Source: Arthrobacter sp. NicSoilB8 (GTDB lineage Bacteria; Actinomycetota; Actinomycetes; Actinomycetales; Micrococcaceae). Taken from it: a stretch of DNA of 64,000 nucleotides. A model generated the notes under the pieces. It did not search any database, was not told where the DNA came from, and saw only the letters and a list, made by a program, of their open reading frames with translations. The stretch covers positions 124,001 to 188,000 of the forward strand of contig NZ_AP024656.1 of the NCBI RefSeq assembly GCF_019977355.1, given 5' to 3'. The position numbers and the translations under genes are program-made. Below, in pieces: positions 56,166-64,000 of this stretch. How positions within the stretch are numbered: position 1 is the first letter of the stretch; each line of letters starts with the position of its first letter.

Positions 56166-57764
56166 CTATCGCTCGATGCCTGGATTGTTCTGCCGGCGGG
56201 TCTCTTCGGTCCGTGACTGGGTTCCCTGCAGCTGCGCTGCGTCCGGTTTGGTCAGAACGGGAGGCAGCGGTGAGCCGCCCCGTGACCGTTCAGCGATGAG
56301 CCGTGCCCGCAGGGCTTCTTCGCTTGCTTCCGGGTGCTGCTCACGGAGTGCGTCTATCGTCATGGGAGGCGCCGTGATGGTCTGGGCTGTGGCGCTGGCT
56401 TCGACGATCTTGCTGGCGGCGGTGACGGCCACGCCGAGGCCCCGGACGCGGCGGAGGTCATCGGTGGCTTTGTGCATGTCGTGGATGGCGCGGGCAGTCT
56501 GGGCGAGCTGCCGGAACATCAGCGCGTAGGCGGCACGGTCGCTCTTGGACGTCGCCGCCAGGAGGATCATGGTCGCGCCGCGTGCCGACGGCAAGGCAAC
56601 TGTCGGCCGTGACGGGTAGCGGCGGAGCTGGGCTGATTTGGACAGCTCCCGCGCGGCGTCCGCCAGCGGTCCGGGCGTCGGTTCGATGCGCCTGGACCAG
56701 GCACCAAACGCAGCCGACGTTTCCCGAGCTGCCTGTGCCCAGGCCGCGTGGTCACGGTACGGTGTGGTGGCCAGTTTCTCGCGCAGGGCGCTGACGTCGT
56801 TGGCATACTTACTCCACAGCTCGGCCGATGGCTGCAGCGTTTCCCGGCCAGGGTTTACCGGTCTGCGGTTGCGTGCCGCTGCATTCCATTCCGCAACAGC
56901 GCACTCCGCTGACTCCGGGGTGCTCTCCCACTCAGCCCGAAGCTTGGGCAATGCCAGATCACGTCCCAAAGAGTTGCCGCCGAACCACACGGCACGCTCT
57001 CCCTTGCGGGGGCGTTCGGCAACGGAGTAGCCGGTCACGACGTCCGTACGGCCGGCGGCGTACCGGGGGCGGACGAGAACACCCTCCAGGCGCGCGCGGC
57101 GGACGAACTCAGCTTCATCAATTGATGCTGCTGCGCAGGTACGGACCTGGCGGGCGAGGCTGTGGCGCTCCACCTCGGGCAGTCCCTGGCGGATGGCCTT
57201 CGCCTGTTCCGCGGGAGTGAACCCACGCTCCGCGCGGACCGCGTCGAGCACGACGAGCCCGTACTTCTTCTCGAGGGTTCGGGCGACCTGTTGAGACTTG
57301 TATTTGCTCTTCCAGTTGTTCCATTTGGTGCCGTCGTCGCGGACCATGGACGCCACGACGTGGATGTGGTCGTTGCCGTTCTTGCTCAGTCCGTGGCGGA
57401 CGGCAACCCACCGGGCGGGGGCTTTTCCGCCGTCCTCGGTGAAGTCCATGTCCTTCATGAAGTCGTTCGCGATGCCACCCCACTGGGCGTCGGTGAGCTG
57501 GCCTTCTTCTGCGGCCAGGCTCAGTGAGCAGTGGAAGACGTGTCCGCCGTCCACCTCTGTCTTGTAGAACTGGTGTGCGCGTTCGAGTGCGTTGGCGATG
57601 TCCAGGGCAGCGTCGCGGTTCAGTTCGTTGTCGTCGTGCCAGGCCATGAGTGCGGAGTCGCCGGCTACAAGGTGCGGTTCCTCGTGCTCGTTGGCGCGTC
57701 CCGGGCCCGCGAGGTACATCATCAGGCCCGCCATGCGGTCGCCCTGGGTGATGTTCGGAATCAC
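56166..57764 (-). CDS. relaxase / mobilization nuclease (MobA-like)
   Basis: About 532 residues. The N-terminal relaxase domain begins IPNITQGDRMAGLMMYLAGP and carries GRANEHEEPHLVAGD, LAAEEGQLTDAQWGGIANDF, ARWVAVRHGLSKNGNDHIHV (the HxH metal-binding motif, ~residues 120-137) and WNNWKSKYKSQQVARTLEKK. After ~200 the protein is helical and charged, without an obvious helicase. It nicks oriT and leads the DNA strand to the recipient. I chose the GTG at 57764, which follows the mobC stop by 7 bp; a longer reading to 57989 overlaps mobC. The catalytic tyrosine is probably the Tyr of MMYLAGP or a nearby one. Confidence 0.85.
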   Translation of the reverse strand: MIPNITQGDRMAGLMMYLAGPGRANEHEEPHLVAGDSALMAWHDDNELNRDAALDIANALERAHQFYKTEVDGGHVFHCSLSLAAEEGQLTDAQWGGIANDFMKDMDFTEDGGKAPARWVAVRHGLSKNGNDHIHVVASMVRDDGTKWNNWKSKYKSQQVARTLEKKYGLVVLDAVRAERGFTPAEQAKAIRQGLPEVERHSLARQVRTCAAASIDEAEFVRRARLEGVLVRPRYAAGRTDVVTGYSVAERPRKGERAVWFGGNSLGRDLALPKLRAEWESTPESAECAVAEWNAAARNRRPVNPGRETLQPSAELWSKYANDVSALREKLATTPYRDHAAWAQAARETSAAFGAWSRRIEPTPGPLADAARELSKSAQLRRYPSRPTVALPSARGATMILLAATSKSDRAAYALMFRQLAQTARAIHDMHKATDDLRRVRGLGVAVTAASKIVEASATAQTITAPPMTIDALREQHPEASEEALRARLIAERSRGGSPLPPVLTKPDAAQLQGTQSRTEETRRQNNPGIER

Positions 57765-57771
57765 GGAGAAA

Positions 57772-58167
57772 CTACCGGCCGGCCATGTCGGCGAGCTGCC
57801 GGTCGATACGGATGATGACGCTCTTCGCGTGGGCGATCGTTGCCGCCGTTTCCGGTGGCACCTCCCCGGTGGAGTTGGCGTGCCGGGCGATCTGGTTGAT
57901 GTTGTTGGCGACGCTGCCGACGAGGCGCTCCAGGTTGGACAGCTGCATGAACTGGTCGCGTCGTTCCGAGGGGCTTTCGCTGTCCTCATTGAGCGCCGCT
58001 TCGATCAGAAGTCTCGGGATCGTGACGCGGTGCATCTCCGCGAGGGCGAGTAGCTGGGCTTCCTCTTCGGGGCTGACCTTGACATCGTGACGGTGCATTC
58101 TGCCGCCGTCGACATTGGCGCGGCGGCGGCGGGACTTCCAACCGGCGAAGCCGTTGCCTTCACTCAC
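57772..58167 (-). CDS. mobC: MobC-family relaxosome accessory protein
   Basis: 131 residues. The basic N-terminus (GWKSRRRRANVDGGRMHRHD) precedes a ribbon-helix-helix-like region (VKVSPEEEAQLLALAEMHRV, TIPRLLIEAALN) and the MobC helix (SNLERLVGSVANNINQIARH, ANSTGEVPPETAATIAHAKS). MobC binds oriT next to the nick site and helps the relaxase to open the strands. It lies just upstream of the relaxase gene with a 7-bp gap. The candidate oriT lies directly upstream. Confidence 0.87.
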   Translation of the reverse strand: MSEGNGFAGWKSRRRRANVDGGRMHRHDVKVSPEEEAQLLALAEMHRVTIPRLLIEAALNEDSESPSERRDQFMQLSNLERLVGSVANNINQIARHANSTGEVPPETAATIAHAKSVIIRIDRQLADMAGR

Positions 58168-58373
58168 TTGTCCCGCCCTTCGTTTCTGCCAGCGCAGCGA
58201 CCCGCAAAACTCCGGGACCAGACTTCAGTCTGCCGCCATCGGAACGCAGTTCTCGGTAGCGACACGAACTTAGCCCGGCTAAGTTCCCAGCTTGCTCCGC
58301 GACCTATCGGGATCGCCGTCCGCGTCGGTGTGCCTTCCACGGCCACATGTGGGCGGCGGTTAGGGTGGATGGC
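58168..58373. other. candidate oriT region
   Basis: 206 bp between the divergent mobC and a small coiled-coil gene, the usual place of oriT. It contains CAGACT-TC-AGTCTG (58219-58232) and the perfect inverted repeat GAACTTAGC-CCG-GCTAAGTTC (58266-58286). The nick site cannot be located by eye. Confidence 0.5.
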
Positions 58374-58691
58374 ATGGCGAACCTCGACATTGAACAGACA
58401 CGTAACCAGGCCCGCGCGCTGCTGGACTCGCGCATCGAATCCGTCACCGCGCTGGTCAAGGCCCGGCAGCGGGTCGCTGACCTCAAGGAACAACTCGCCG
58501 AAGCCGAACGCGACGACAAACGCACCTACATCCGGGCCAGCAAAGACGGGTGGAGCACCGAGGAACTGAAGAAACTCGGACTCGAACCCGGAGCCGTCTC
58601 CCGCCGGCGGAAATCCCCGGCCACGACCGCCGAACAGGCCTCCACTCCCCCGCACGATGCCGTCCTGACCACCCAGGCCACCCCGTCCTAA
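58374..58691 (+). CDS. small coiled-coil protein of the mobilization locus
   Basis: 105 residues: an amphipathic coiled coil (QTRNQARALLDSRIESVTAL, VKARQRVADLKEQLAEAERD) followed by a compact TYIRASKDGWSTEELKKLGL segment and a disordered tail. The ATG at 58374 has only a weak GGGTGG before it; 58347 is an alternative. It is divergent from mobC, on the other side of the candidate oriT. No known domain assigned, but the arrangement points to a role in relaxosome function. The 227 bp after it (58692-58918) hold nothing recognisable. Confidence 0.6.
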   Translation: MANLDIEQTRNQARALLDSRIESVTALVKARQRVADLKEQLAEAERDDKRTYIRASKDGWSTEELKKLGLEPGAVSRRRKSPATTAEQASTPPHDAVLTTQATPS

Positions 58692-58918
58692 CCAGCTACC
58701 GGGTCCTTCCCCATGGTCCACGCCCTGGGCACCCGGCACACCAGACGTGAGGGGTCAGCTTTCTTCAGCCAAGGACCACAAAGAAACACCCGCAAGCGGG
58801 TGCACCGCACCACCTGAACGACCGTCACCTTTACCGGGGCGACCGTTCCCGATTCCTATGTTTGCCTGGTTCCGCTGCCGCTTCGCAGGGCCGCCGTCGG
58901 CGGCTCGGGAGGGGTGGG

Positions 58919-59330
58919 TCAGGTGGCCGGGTCGATGAGTTCGGGGCCGTTGTTGCGGACGCTGTTTACCCGGTCGGTGACCACCGTCGGTGTCAGGGCC
59001 GGTTCGGGAATGCCGTCCAGGATCTTTTGCACTTCCGTCTTCTCGGTGGTGCCGGGGTTGAGCCAGTCATGGAACATCTCCGGCGGGACAATGACAGGTG
59101 CCCGGTCGTGGACGTGGCCCATCGAGTCGTGGGCCGTGGTGGTCAGCACGGTGCAGCTGAGCAGCCACCGGTGCGGGTCATCCACCGGCAGGGGCGGGTC
59201 GGGCCAAAACTCATAGAGCCCGGCGAAGGCCAGCAGCTCGTTCTTCTCGGAGTGGAGGTAATGGGGGATCTTTTTCCCGTCCGGGGTTTTTCCCATTCGT
59301 AATATCCCTCGGCGGGACTATCCGGCATCC
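58919..59330 (-). pseudogene. SOS-response-associated (SRAP/YedK-type) protein, C-terminal remnant
   Basis: The minus strand reads EGYYEWEK (near 59310) and, in the next frame, TPDGKKIPHYLHSEKNELLA, FAGLYEFWPDP, DPHRWLLSCTVLTTTAHDSM, GHVHDRAPVIVPPEM and SVRNNGPELIDPAT to a stop at 58919. That is the second half of an SRAP protein, which crosslinks to abasic sites through an N-terminal cysteine. The N-terminal MCGR and its surroundings are missing and at least one frameshift is present, so it is dead. Confidence 0.75.
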
Positions 59331-59556
59331 CCTGAGCACACTCTTCAACGTCTTGAAGAGTGCCCCCAGACGCTCTCGGTGCCGTTGAAGCCGGTCGTAT
59401 CTGGTACCCGTCTTCAACAAGAGGAAACGAATTCCGGCGTGTCGGTAGGGCTTCAGCCATCTTGAGGTGGGTGCTGTGTGGCAACTGCTTCCGAGGATGC
59501 CTGCAATGGTCAGAGTCCAGCGTATTCAGATTGACGGCTTCGACGATTCTTGAACC

Positions 59557-59998
59557 GTGCTCGGCGATAATCATTTGCCTGTTGTGCCGGTCGAAATGTT
59601 CCTGGAGCACCTTCGGCAAACGGGAACATCACCGAACACCGTGAAGTCTTACTCACGGGCGCTGGAACTGTGGTGGCGGTTCCTGGCCCTCCGCGGCCGA
59701 ACGTGGGAGTCCTTCGCGCTGGAAGATCTGACAGGTTTCCTCGCATGGCTACGGAACGGCCTGCCCCCGGGTGTGGCAGCGCTGGGGGAAATCCCTGCCC
59801 TGGTCTCAGATGCCACGCCGGCGATCCGGTTGCAGGGCGTGCGGTCGTTCTACGTCTTCCACCAGTGGCGCGGAGTCGAAGTTCCCGTTTGGCTCTTCAG
59901 TGGAAGACCGGCGCGTGCGCCATACACGCCGTTCCTCGGGCATCTCACCCGGAACCAGCCACATCAGGCGGTGACTGTACGCGTGGGCCGCGGGCGGA
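59557..59998 (+). pseudogene. tyrosine recombinase (phage integrase), N-terminal fragment
   Basis: Residues from ATG 59557: MLGDNHLPVVPVEMFLEHLR, QTGTSPNTVKSYSRALELWW and ALEDLTGFLAWLRNGLPPG are the SAM-like core-binding domain of a tyrosine integrase; LQGVRSFYVFHQWRGVEVPV completes it. The catalytic domain with the R-H-R-Y residues is missing, because the frame runs into RHS-type sequence at about 60000. The integrase may have served an element that once inserted here. Confidence 0.65.
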
Positions 59999-59999
59999 G

Positions 60000-60647
60000 A
60001 TCGGCACCGACCCTGACGCCAACCCAAATCCAGCTGGGGGGTGGAAGGACGTCTATGCGGGGAACGTGCTGCAGCGCCGGGTCGATCCGGTGGGAAACAC
60101 CACGGATTACGAGTACGACATCCAGCTGCGGTTGATCGCCACCCACGGACCCGACGGCGTCCGCAACGCTCTGGCCTACACACCCGGCGGGGACGTGAAA
60201 TCCTTCCAAGGCACCACGCCGATGGTCCGTTCGGAATACAACACCGCGCACCTGCCCACCACCACGACCAACGCCCGCGGCTACAGCAGCACACAGGCCT
60301 ACGACGCGGCGAACAACCTCACCCAGCTGACCAGGCCCAACCCTGCAGGCGGAAGCATCACAGCGTCCCTCGCCTACGACGCGATGGGCAACAGCACCTC
60401 GGCGACCGACCCGTTAGGAAACACCGGCACCTTCGAATACAGCGCGGACGGGGACCCCACCAAGTCCACGTCCCCGCTGGGCTCGGTGACATCTATGGGG
60501 TACGACACCGCCGGCCGGGTCACCAGCGTGGTGCCCCCGCGGGGCAACGCTCCCAGCGCGGACCCGACCCAGTTCGCCTGGCGGTACGAGTACGACGCGC
60601 TCGGCCGCACGGTAAGGTCCACCACCCCCGCAGGCCAGTACGAAACC
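60000..60647 (+). pseudogene. RHS-repeat protein fragment
   Basis: The plus-strand frame gives typical RHS/YD repeats: NVLQRRVDPVGNTTDYEYDI, VRSEYNTAHLPTTTTNARGY, YDAANNLTQLTRPNPAGGSI, YDAMGNSTSATDPLGNTGTF, EYSADGDPTKSTSPLGSVTS and YDALGRTVRSTTPAGQYETR. Both ends are missing. It joins integrase debris on the left and an IS110 element on the right. Intact RHS proteins are large secreted toxin carriers. The fragment cannot work alone. Confidence 0.8.
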
Positions 60648-61820
60648 CGGGGTGTAGGTGGTGCCGTCGCGGAGCATGGCCCAGAGGACGTTGAGGCGTC
60701 GCCGGGCGAGGGAGAGCAGGGCCTGGATGCGGGTTTTGCCCTCGGTGCGTTTTCGGTCGTAGTAGATCCGGGAGGCGGGGCAGCTTTTCAGGGCCGAGAG
60801 CCCGGAGAGATAGAAGACGCGCAGGAGCCGGCGGTCGTAGCGGCGGGGTCGGTGGTGGGTGCCGGTGATGCGGCCGGAGTCCCTGGGTGCGGGGGCGAGT
60901 CCGGCGACGCCGGCGAACCGGTCCGCGGTTTCAAAAACCGTGAGGTCACCTCCGGTGGCGCCGAGAAACTCGGCGGCGAGGACGGGTCCGAAACCGGGCA
61001 TGCTCAGCAGCACCTGCGCGTGCCGGTGTTCGGTGACCTTCTCGCCGATCAGCGCATCCAATTCGGCCAGTTCCTCATTCAGGGCGAGGATTTCCCGTGC
61101 GAGGGCGGCGACGATCAGCTCACCAACATGCTGGGCGGGAACGGTCGTGTGCTGGGATTTCGCAGCATCCACGGCGGCTTGTGCGACCGCCGCGGACGAA
61201 CGGGTCCCTTGTTTCTTCAGCCACGCGTGCAGCCTGGCCTGCCCGGTCCGGCGGATCCCGTCCGGAGTCCGGTGTTTGGTCAGCAGCAGCAGCGCGGCTT
61301 TGGAACGGCTGTAGTCAAAGGCCCGCTCCAAGGCAGGGAAGTATTCGAGCAGCTGGGCCTGCAGGCGGTCGATCGCCCGGACCCGGTCCGCGGACTTGTC
61401 AGCCCGGCGGGCGGTGAGGATCCGCAGCCCGGTGCTGATCTCATCCCCGGCCCTCAGCGGCTGCACATCCCGGCGCATCCTGGTCTGGTCAGCAATGACG
61501 GCGGCGTCTTTCGCGTCCGTTTTGCCTTCCCCGCGGTAGAGCTTGGAGGCGTGGTGGACGATACGGCCGGGAATGTAGAGGATGTTCTGGCCGTGGGCGA
61601 CGACGATGGCGATCAGCAGCGCCGGGCCACCGTGGTTCAGGTCGGTCGCCCAGATGACCTCGTCCCCGTCGGCGAGTTTCAGGACGGCAGCGATGAGCTC
61701 GAGCAGGGCCGGTTCGTCGTTTGGGATCTTCTGCGAGAGCAGCCGGTTTCCGTCCGCGTCGATCACGACGCAGTGATGATGGGCTTTGCCGGCGTCGACG
61801 CCGGCCCATAGGTGCACCAA
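60414..61820 (-). CDS. IS110-family transposase, C-terminus reading into RHS DNA
   Basis: The frame from ATG 61820 encodes a normal IS110-type transposase. VHLWAGVDAGKAHHHCVVID (DEDD domain start), VIWATDLNHGGPALLIAIVV, GEGKTDAKDAAVIADQTRMR, then LLSMPGFGPVLAAEFLGATG, LAPAPRDSGRITGTHHRPRR and RIYYDRKRTEGKTRIQALLS (Transposase_20 part) and RRLNVLWAMLRDGTTYTP. After TYTP, at about 60648, the frame enters the antisense of the RHS gene and runs ~78 codons to 60414, so the natural end of the element is lost or lies at the junction. It may still be active with a longer tail. It is distinct from the decayed copy at 27111-28231. Confidence 0.82.
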   Translation of the reverse strand: MVHLWAGVDAGKAHHHCVVIDADGNRLLSQKIPNDEPALLELIAAVLKLADGDEVIWATDLNHGGPALLIAIVVAHGQNILYIPGRIVHHASKLYRGEGKTDAKDAAVIADQTRMRRDVQPLRAGDEISTGLRILTARRADKSADRVRAIDRLQAQLLEYFPALERAFDYSRSKAALLLLTKHRTPDGIRRTGQARLHAWLKKQGTRSSAAVAQAAVDAAKSQHTTVPAQHVGELIVAALAREILALNEELAELDALIGEKVTEHRHAQVLLSMPGFGPVLAAEFLGATGGDLTVFETADRFAGVAGLAPAPRDSGRITGTHHRPRRYDRRLLRVFYLSGLSALKSCPASRIYYDRKRTEGKTRIQALLSLARRRLNVLWAMLRDGTTYTPGFVLACGGGGPYRAAERVVLVPPGELGRVRAGSVAPRGHHAGDPAGGVVPHRCHRAQRGRGLGGVPVRAVFEGAGVS

Positions 61821-62184
61821 AACAGCCTCCAGTCTGTCGGATGCTTGGAACCCAGCAGATAACCGCGCCGTCGTGTCCTTATCCAGCGATCATGTCGCGT
61901 CTCTCAATGAGCGGTCGGGTCATCGCGGGGTGGCGGGCGGCCAATCCTACGAAGCCGTCACGACGTGAATCGTCCGGCCACAGCAACAAAGCCATACCCG
62001 ACTCCCCTGGGTAGCCACGATCCTACAACGGCCACGGAACCACCCGACAACACCATAAGGACAGCAGCAAAAGAGAAAAAGAGCCTGTACAGCCCGAGCG
62101 CAGCGAGGTCCGAGAACCCGCCCTCGGCGCGGACTGGGCGAGTCTGGGAAACGAGGGCCTCCGTCACCCGCCGTTCAGGAGGAA
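61821..62184. other. left-end non-coding region of the IS110 element and neighbouring sequence
   Basis: No gene. It is the region upstream of the transposase on the minus strand, where IS110-family elements encode the bridge RNA. The outer end of the element is not visible by eye; ending at 62184 it meets the resolvase remnant. Confidence 0.35.
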
Positions 62185-62571
62185 CTACCTTGTGGTGCTC
62201 TCGTGTGCAGCGAGGGCTTGCTGGTGGCGGTAGAGGGTTGCTCGGCTCTAGACGACGAGGCGGGCGGCGTCTTCCGCGGTGCGTCCCTTCGCGCGGGCGT
62301 CCCGGGCGATAGCGTGCTTGTCTGCGATGACGATCGGGGCGGACAGCGGCCGGCCGAAGCTGGTGCCATTCTGCTTCGCGGCGGCGAACCCGGCGTTGAC
62401 CCGTTCGACGATCGGTTCGCGCTCATACTCGGCGAGGGTGGCGCGCATATTCAGCATCAGCCGGCCCGTCGAGGTCGCCGGGTCGATCCCGTCGGCGAAG
62501 GATCGGACATGGACCCCGTGGTCGCGCATGAAGGTCTCTGTGTTGAGCACGCCGATCAGCGACGGGGTTGT
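62185..62571 (-). pseudogene. serine recombinase / resolvase, truncated and interrupted
   Basis: The minus strand encodes SLIGVLNTETFMRDHGVHVR, DGIDPATSTGRLMLNMRATL, AEYEREPIVERVNAGFAAAK and GTSFGRPLSAPIVIADKHAI, then ARLVV, a TAG (62248-62250) and SRATLYRHQQALAAHESTTR to a stop at 62185. The C-terminal HTH should read GWSRATLYRH; TAG replaces the Trp codon TGG. The N-terminal catalytic serine region is missing. It was a Tn3-type resolvase or DNA invertase. Confidence 0.8.
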
Positions 62572-62623
62572 GGTGGGTGGGCTAGGTTGATTCGACGTGA
62601 TGCCAGTGGGGCTGCCGGGAGAG

Positions 62624-63967
62624 TTATCCGGCAATGAAAATCTCTTGGGCGACCCCCACTGGACGCGGAGCGTGGTCAGCTTTCCACGAAAACCGGGACG
62701 GGCGTTTCGACGGACTGACGAGCCCATGCCCGGTGAGCGTAGAAGAGGCCAACGCTGATCAGCAGGCACAGGATTGCCGAGTCGGCGTAGAGCGTGAAGA
62801 GGCCCGGACGGCCCGTCTGCGGCAAACGCCAGGCCGCCGAAGAATGTGCCCCTAAATGATCCGATGAACGCCATCGTGTTGGTCAGCCCAGAATGGTTCC
62901 TCTGGAATGCGGAGCGACGGCGCTGGTGGCCGTTGCGTTGATGAGGTTTTGAGCCGAGTGTCCGTCGATACCCATGAGTGTGACGCAGGCCAGGAAGAAG
63001 ACAAGGAAAACCGGTTCCAGCAGGATTTTTACCAGCCCGGTGAGGGCGAGAGCGGTACACACGATCCCTACCGTGGCGGACCCGTACTTGTCGGCGGCGT
63101 TGGCGGTGAACCAGGACCCGATGACGGCGGCTCCGTTGAGAGTGAAGCCGCAGATCAGGGTCTCGGTGAGGCTGAAGCCAAGGGTCTTCATCGATTCGGC
63201 GGGCCAGACGTTCAGGCCGAGCCAGGTTGTCAAGTTGGTGATGGCGGCCAGTCCCACCGGGCCAACAAAAATGTAGCCGCGCCCGGCGAACGGGCCCGTG
63301 AATTTCTGCACCCGGGCCAGTTGCATAGCCCGCATTTCTGCCGGCTCGGTGATCCGGCACAGGAGAATGATTGCCAGGATGACGGCGATCATGGCGGTTC
63401 CGAGCCAGAACATGGACCGCCAGCCCCAGACGGGCATCAGGAAGATGCCGGCCAGGGCGGCCATAATCCCTTCCATGGGGACTCCGGCCATGGCAATGGT
63501 GATGACCAGACTTACCCGGCCTTCCGGGGCGTGGTTCCTGACCAGCGTCATGGAGGTGGTCAGTGCCGCGCCGACGCCGGTCAGCAGGCGCGCGGCTCCG
63601 AGGAAATCCGAGCCTACGGCGAAGATGGCCGCGGCCAGTGCCTTCACGCGGGGCCGGCCGGTCCGGCCAGCCAGGGCGGTTCCACCGAGAACGCCGATCA
63701 GTGCGCCGGCGTAGATGTCTCCATCAGACAGCGATTCACGTCGGTGCTAAGGCTAACAGCGAAGGAATCGAAATCGTGTTGGGTGGTCATAAATCCATGG
63801 CCGCCACCCGAGCATAGCCCGTTCACGGACGTCGTCGGCTGCCGCGGTGCCGGTGTCCTGGAGCGATACAGGGTCCTGGCCGGTGACTTCAAGGATCGAG
63901 TGCGGGTTCCCATGGGGTTCCTTGCCTTCTGGGGAGAGTGGAAGGTTTGATGGAGCAGCCGCTGCAA
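62624..63967 (-). pseudogene. MFS transporter, multiply frameshifted
   Basis: Readable in several frames from right to left: GFMTTQHDFDSFAVSLSTDV (near 63800), ALIGVLGGTALAGRTGRPRV (near 63690), LLTGVGAALTTSMTLVRNHA, GVPMEGIMAALAGIFLMPVW, GWRSMFWLGTAMIAVILAII, TWLGLNVWPAESMKTLGFSL and LVFFLACVTLMGIDGHSAQN. After a missing base near 62888 it goes on as TNTMAFIGSFRGTFFGGLAF and, after another shift, LFTLYADSAILCLLISVGLF and AHRAWARPS to a TAA at 62624. At least three shifts break it. The N-terminus is not clear at the window end. Confidence 0.75.
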
Positions 63968-64000
63968 TGTTGCCCTCCGGACGGCCCACCGGCGGTCGGC

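Noticed and set aside
59670..61811. 713-codon plus-strand open frame
   Set aside because: It joins an integrase shadow, the real RHS fragment and the antisense of the IS110 transposase. Only the RHS part (60000-60647) is protein-like.
62248..63360. 370-codon minus-strand open frame
   Set aside because: A chance join of an MFS shadow with the resolvase remnant; only the last ~105 codons belong to a real family.

Overview
The window is high-GC DNA with actinobacterial gene content, most like Arthrobacter or Pseudarthrobacter (Micrococcaceae). The glycine cleavage proteins, lipoyl synthase and PdxS look actinobacterial, and third codon positions in the conserved genes are strongly GC-biased. 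The mix of intact catabolic operons, gene debris, three insertion sequences, a relaxase module and a probable defence cluster suggests an accessory replicon or genomic island. This was judged from sequence alone; no database search was run.

Positions 1-8,900 hold a nitrogen-heterocycle locus on the minus strand. It contains a GntR regulator cut by the window edge, an NCS2 nucleobase permease, and a tightly packed operon of cytosine-deaminase-like amidohydrolase, threonine-aldolase-like lyase, D-hydantoinase/dihydropyrimidinase and M20 carbamoyl hydrolase. A ligand-binding protein of ABC type without a signal peptide precedes the operon. An imperfect tandem repeat of about 88 bp lies in the operon leader.

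Positions 9,200-20,600 run on the plus strand. A three-fold TTGCA element and a tandem glycine riboswitch precede gcvP-gcvT-gcvH-glyA-sdaA, a small membrane protein, lipA, a methylenetetrahydrofolate reductase-like gene, pdxS and two small unknown genes. This is a self-contained glycine-to-serine-to-pyruvate cassette with its own cofactor enzymes. If the upstream hydantoinase operon ends in glycine, as the aldolase suggests, the two loci form one pathway. An NCS2 xanthine/urate-type permease follows (20,881-22,380).

Positions 22,400-28,800 are mostly debris: broken GH15, MFS, hemB and HAD-hydrolase genes and a decayed IS110 transposase. Intact AhpD-like and YceI genes lie among them. Positions 28,900-33,800 hold a putative 4-nitrobenzoate locus: nitroreductase, DUF4863/PnbB-like hydroxylaminobenzoate lyase, TetR regulator and AAHS-type MFS transporter. 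Five copies of a GTTACAG-type palindrome are spread over it, one of them upstream of a decayed gene. Positions 33,900-38,600 hold a luciferase-like monooxygenase plus NADP-binding reductase pair with a divergent MarR regulator, and decayed DoxX and monooxygenase relatives.

Positions 38,900-45,900 form a second ureide-type locus: an unusual MerR-XRE-cupin regulator, a polysaccharide-deacetylase-family hydrolase, a DUF1989 protein, an NCS1 permease and an M20 amidohydrolase. The M20 gene is cleanly interrupted by a 1,254-bp IS3-family element with a TAT target duplication. A LysR remnant follows.

Positions 46,700-55,200 hold a sulfurtransferase and then a likely defence cluster: a DUF1016/YhcG nuclease split by one in-frame TGA, an unknown 273-aa protein, a small membrane protein, an AAA ATPase and a divergent 1,214-aa TPR protein with a C-terminal PIN-like region. 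Positions 55,400-58,700 are a MobC/relaxase mobilization module with a candidate oriT. The end of the window is a mosaic of truncated SRAP, integrase, RHS, resolvase and MFS genes with a second IS110 transposase. No rRNA, tRNA or CRISPR array was seen.
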